From Promicromonospora sp. MEB111 (GTDB taxonomy: Bacteria; Actinomycetota; Actinomycetes; Actinomycetales; Cellulomonadaceae), in contig NZ_JARVSD010000003.1 of assembly GCF_030209445.1 (NCBI RefSeq), forward strand, positions 356,336 to 420,335: a stretch of DNA of 64,000 bases, in the 5' to 3' direction. Of this stretch, positions 60,444-64,000 are shown one piece after another. The stretch's first letter is position 1; every line of letters begins with the position of its first letter. The position numbers were made by a program, and so were the translations under genes. The notes beneath the pieces were generated by a model, which was not told the origin of the DNA, searched no databases, and saw only the letters and a list, made by a program, of their open reading frames with translations.

Positions 60444-61637
60444 CTAGCGGTCGGCGCCCTCGAGCGAGCCCGTCACCGGCTGCTCCGACTCCACGACGCA
60501 GAGGATGCGGCGGTCGCCCTCGGCCCAGCTCTCCTCCGACGGCGCGATCGGCCAGTAGAGCAGCTCCGACTTGGCCCACCGCAGGCCGACGTACCTGGTG
60601 AACTCCGGGTAGCAGTACGCGTCCGCGGCGTCCCACAGCGCCTGCTGCGTGGGGGTCGCGCCGTTCTCGGCGAGGCTGTCGGCCGCCGTCGTCTCCGCGT
60701 AGATCTCGCCGCCGTGCGCCGTGGTGCAGGGCACCACCGGGATCCGGTACAGCGTGGTCTGGCCCGACGTCGCCGACGTGTCGATGCAGTCGCCCACCTG
60801 CAGGTCCGGGATCTCCGCCCCGGCGGTCGCCTCGGTGTCGGCGTCCGGCGTGGGCGCCTCGCTCGGCTCCAGCTCGCCGCCGGCCTCCGGCGTGGGCAGG
60901 GTGTCCGGGTCCTCGGCGTACGGGTCGACGTAGGGGTCCGCGTACGGGTCGGCCGTCGCGTACGGGTCGCCGGTCGGCGTGGGGGACGGCGTCGGCTCGG
61001 TGAGCACGGCGCCGTCGTCGGGCTCGATGCCGAGCGGGCCCGCCAGGGCCGGCGGGACGAACGCCCGGGCCGCCGAGACGAAGCCGGGCGGGAGCGCCGA
61101 CGCGTAGGTGGGCGCCGCGGCGATGGCGATCCACAGGCCCGCGATCCCGAGCACGCCCACCGTGACCGCGGCAAGGGAGAAGTCGAGGGTGCGCACCGAC
61201 GACTTCTTCGCGCGGCGCACGTTGCCCGTGCCGTTCGCCTCGGCGGTGCGCATCGACTGCACGAGCGCGGGGATCGCGAGCGGCCAGAAGAACAGGAACG
61301 CGGCGACCACCCAGCCCGCGCGGGTCGGGTAGGGCAGCTCGTTCGGGTCGGCGGTGTCGCCGATGTTCTCGGAGTCGCCGGGCGTCTCGTGGTCGTCGTG
61401 CTCGCCGTCGCCGGTCTTCGTGTCGTCGTCCGGCTCTTCGCCGTCGTGCTCGCCGCCGTCGGGCTTCGGGTCGGACGGCGCGTCTTCGTCGGGCTTCTCG
61501 CCGTCGGAGGGCGCCTCGTCGCCCGGCTTCTCGCCCGAGCTCACGTCCTTGTCCGGGGCCTCCGTCTCGGCCACGGCCTCCGGCTCGGTGTCGGCCGGTT
61601 CCGTCGCGCCGCGGGACGTCTGCGTGGTGTCGGCCAT
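60444..61637 (-). CDS. CD225/dispanin-like and septum-formation-domain protein
   Basis: 397 residues. Residues 1-95 are Glu/Asp/Pro/Lys-rich and disordered. Then comes a CD225-like pair of helices (AGWVVAAFLFFWPLAIPALV, with a polar loop SMRTAEANGTGNVRRAKK), followed by a further helix. An external linker has four short DPY repeats near residues 225-240. The C-terminal part (DLQVGDCIDTS, then IPVVPCTTAHGGEIYA) matches the 'septum formation' domain, with conserved cysteines and histidine. Placed at the envelope. Role uncertain. Confidence 0.75.
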   Translation of the reverse strand: MADTTQTSRGATEPADTEPEAVAETEAPDKDVSSGEKPGDEAPSDGEKPDEDAPSDPKPDGGEHDGEEPDDDTKTGDGEHDDHETPGDSENIGDTADPNELPYPTRAGWVVAAFLFFWPLAIPALVQSMRTAEANGTGNVRRAKKSSVRTLDFSLAAVTVGVLGIAGLWIAIAAAPTYASALPPGFVSAARAFVPPALAGPLGIEPDDGAVLTEPTPSPTPTGDPYATADPYADPYVDPYAEDPDTLPTPEAGGELEPSEAPTPDADTEATAGAEIPDLQVGDCIDTSATSGQTTLYRIPVVPCTTAHGGEIYAETTAADSLAENGATPTQQALWDAADAYCYPEFTRYVGLRWAKSELLYWPIAPSEESWAEGDRRILCVVESEQPVTGSLEGADR

Positions 61638-61707
61638 GATCCGGGATCGTAGCGGTGCACGCTGTGTCCCGGAAGCGACGGTTTCATCCGGTGGGTCCGC
61701 GGCCGGT

Positions 61708-61756
61708 ACGACGCCGGGGCCGCACCTCCCGTACGGAAGTGCGGCCCCGGCGTCGT
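61708..61756. terminator. Long hairpin after aquaporin gene
   Basis: 18-base perfect arms (61708-61725 and 61739-61756), extended by three further pairs after one mismatch, 16 bases past the aquaporin stop on the minus strand. G+C-rich, no T-run. Confidence 0.75.
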
Positions 61757-61772
61757 GCGGTGCTACGAGGGA

Positions 61773-62747
61773 TCAGGCCTTGTCGTCGGCCTTCTTCTCC
61801 GACTCGGTCTCGCCCTCGGCGGTCTTCTCCGGGGTCTCGGGGGTCTCCTCCGAGGCCTCGGCCGCGGGGGCGGACTGCGCCGTGACGGGCTCGGCCGTCT
61901 CGTCGTCCTCGTCCTCGTCGTCCTCCTCCTCGTCGAGCTCGAGCCCCTCGGGCTCGACCGAGGCGAACGCGCGGTAGAAGAGCGCGGCGAGCGCGGCACC
62001 GACCAGCGGGGCGAGCCAGAACAGCCAGAGCTGGCGGCCGGAGCCGTCGCCGCCCCAGTTGTTCGCGAAGAGCGCGGCGGCCGTGGAGCGGGCCGGGTTC
62101 ATCCCGGTGTTGGTGACGAACCACGAGACCAGGGTCAGCGCGGCGATGGCGCTGCCCACGGCGACGGGGGCGTAGCCGATCTTGCTGCGGCGGTCGTGCA
62201 CGCCGAGGTACACGCCCACGAGGATCGCGGAGATGATGACCTCGACGAGCAGCGCCGGGAGCCAGTCGAACTGGGCCTGGCCCTGCGTCTGCAGGTAGAG
62301 CGGGGAGTGCTGCGAGAAGCCGTTGACGGCCGAGTCGAACGTGTCGGAGGTGTTCTCCTTGCCGAGCAGCGCGAGCAGCGGCTGGGGCACGGTCGCGAAC
62401 AGCACGGCGGCCGCCAGGATCGCGCCCACGAGCTGGGCGCCCCAGTAGCTGAACATGTTGCCGAGCGAGATGCGGCCGCTGAGCCAGGCGCCCAGCGAGA
62501 TCGCCGGGTTGAAGTGCGCACCGGAGACGCGGCCGACGGCAGCAGCACCCGCGATGTAGGCGAAGCCTCCACCGAGCGCCACGCCGAGCCCGCCGACCGT
62601 GTTCAGCGGGCTGTAGACGAGCACACCCACGATCACGAGCGTCAGCAGGAACGTGCCGAAGGTCTCGGCGAGCAGGCGGGAGAGCAGGCTGGGCGACCGC
62701 TCCTCGACCTCGGTGACGCCGCTGGTCGCGGCGAGGTCCTGGGACAT
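61773..62747 (-). CDS. MIP/aquaporin family channel with acidic tail
   Basis: 324 residues from the ATG at 62747 (AAGGA ten bases upstream). Six helices and two NPA boxes: HFNPAIS near residue 80 and GMNPARS near 215. In the family these meet in the pore and pass water or small neutral solutes such as glycerol. After the sixth helix, a tail of about 65 residues is mostly Glu, Asp, Ala and Thr, with a run of ten or more acidic residues; this is not part of the usual channel. No glycerol kinase is near, so water is as likely as glycerol. Confidence 0.9.
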   Translation of the reverse strand: MSQDLAATSGVTEVEERSPSLLSRLLAETFGTFLLTLVIVGVLVYSPLNTVGGLGVALGGGFAYIAGAAAVGRVSGAHFNPAISLGAWLSGRISLGNMFSYWGAQLVGAILAAAVLFATVPQPLLALLGKENTSDTFDSAVNGFSQHSPLYLQTQGQAQFDWLPALLVEVIISAILVGVYLGVHDRRSKIGYAPVAVGSAIAALTLVSWFVTNTGMNPARSTAAALFANNWGGDGSGRQLWLFWLAPLVGAALAALFYRAFASVEPEGLELDEEEDDEDEDDETAEPVTAQSAPAAEASEETPETPEKTAEGETESEKKADDKA

Positions 62748-62849
62748 GAAGTCAGATCCTTTCGGTGGCACACCGTTCGGTGCGCGTCATGGCGGCGTGC
62801 AGTGCGATGTCGCGCACATCCTGCCATTACCCGCCTGAACAAAACCTGA

Positions 62850-63944
<1,095 letters not shown>

Positions 63945-63945
63945 C

Positions 63946-63989
63946 GTGTCAGACGTACAGGTCACTCGAGTGACCTGTACGTCTGACAC
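63946..63989. terminator. 44-base perfect palindrome after mdh
   Basis: Perfect palindrome centred between 63967 and 63968 (CTCGAG in the middle), with no unpaired loop in the DNA. The arms are 22 bases and extend further outward after one mismatch. It begins two bases after the mdh stop codon. It is probably the transcript end signal, with the inner four bases as the RNA loop. Confidence 0.75.
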
Positions 63990-64000
63990 ATCAGTGCGTG

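Noticed and set aside
60905..60975. Short tandem repeat that could be mistaken for a CRISPR-like array
   Set aside because: It codes for DPY units in frame in the CD225-like protein; there are no spacers of even length.

Overview
The window is G+C-rich throughout, with many GTG starts, 1-4 base ATGA/GTGA gene overlaps and several genes whose only promoter-like signal sits right at the start codon. The gene set (DUF6350 next to purN, purH near a DUF3017 gene, a CD225/septum-formation protein, a PcrA with a Gly/Ser-rich tail) points to an actinobacterium of the Micrococcales, perhaps near Cellulomonadaceae or Promicromonosporaceae. That placement is inference from family content. I recognise no rRNA, tRNA, CRISPR array or transposase. 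No gap between genes exceeds 300 bases.

Bases 1-26.2 kb are a cell-surface or exopolysaccharide locus. It holds the priming sugar-phosphate transferase (cut by the left edge), a Wzx-type flippase, a Wzy/ligase-type polymerase, two separate Wzz-like chain-length proteins, seven further glycosyltransferases of GT2/GT4 type, a polysaccharide deacetylase and an exported beta-helix protein. It also carries amino-sugar genes: a Gfo/Idh/MocA dehydrogenase, two DegT aminotransferases, two left-handed beta-helix acyltransferases and an SDR epimerase. Next to these lies a carrier-protein module (AMP ligase, PLP decarboxylase, acyl carrier protein) that could make an amine-bearing acyl group. Nine genes from 24,615 down to 14,435 look like one operon. 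Each of the seven larger gaps in this locus carries TCACCC/GGGTGA half-sites, mostly as tandem or inverted pairs, which suggests a shared regulator.

26.2-29.8 kb is a tight four-gene operon: patatin-like lipase, MGT-type glycosyltransferase, small membrane protein and membrane-anchored serine hydrolase. 29.9-43.3 kb carries pcrA, an OafA-type acyltransferase with an SGNH tail, a polytopic membrane protein, three overlapping genes for anchored proteins of unknown function, a large secreted subtilase, and a small HTH gene coupled to a Clp-N-domain gene behind two matching palindromic operators.

43.5-64 kb is mostly housekeeping: sucCD, DUF6350, purN, purH (preceded by a ZTP-type riboswitch), DUF3017 and mdh. 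Between these are an AbiEi-like gene flanked by two copies of a repeated hairpin, two paralogous MFS exporters around a divergent ArsR-type regulator, and a TetR-controlled pair (SDR and 3-ketosteroid-dehydrogenase-like flavoprotein) with the same operator at both promoters. An aquaporin and a flavin reductase-like gene complete the region. Gene ends are marked by unusually long hairpins without T-runs; one such hairpin occurs three times with the same core.
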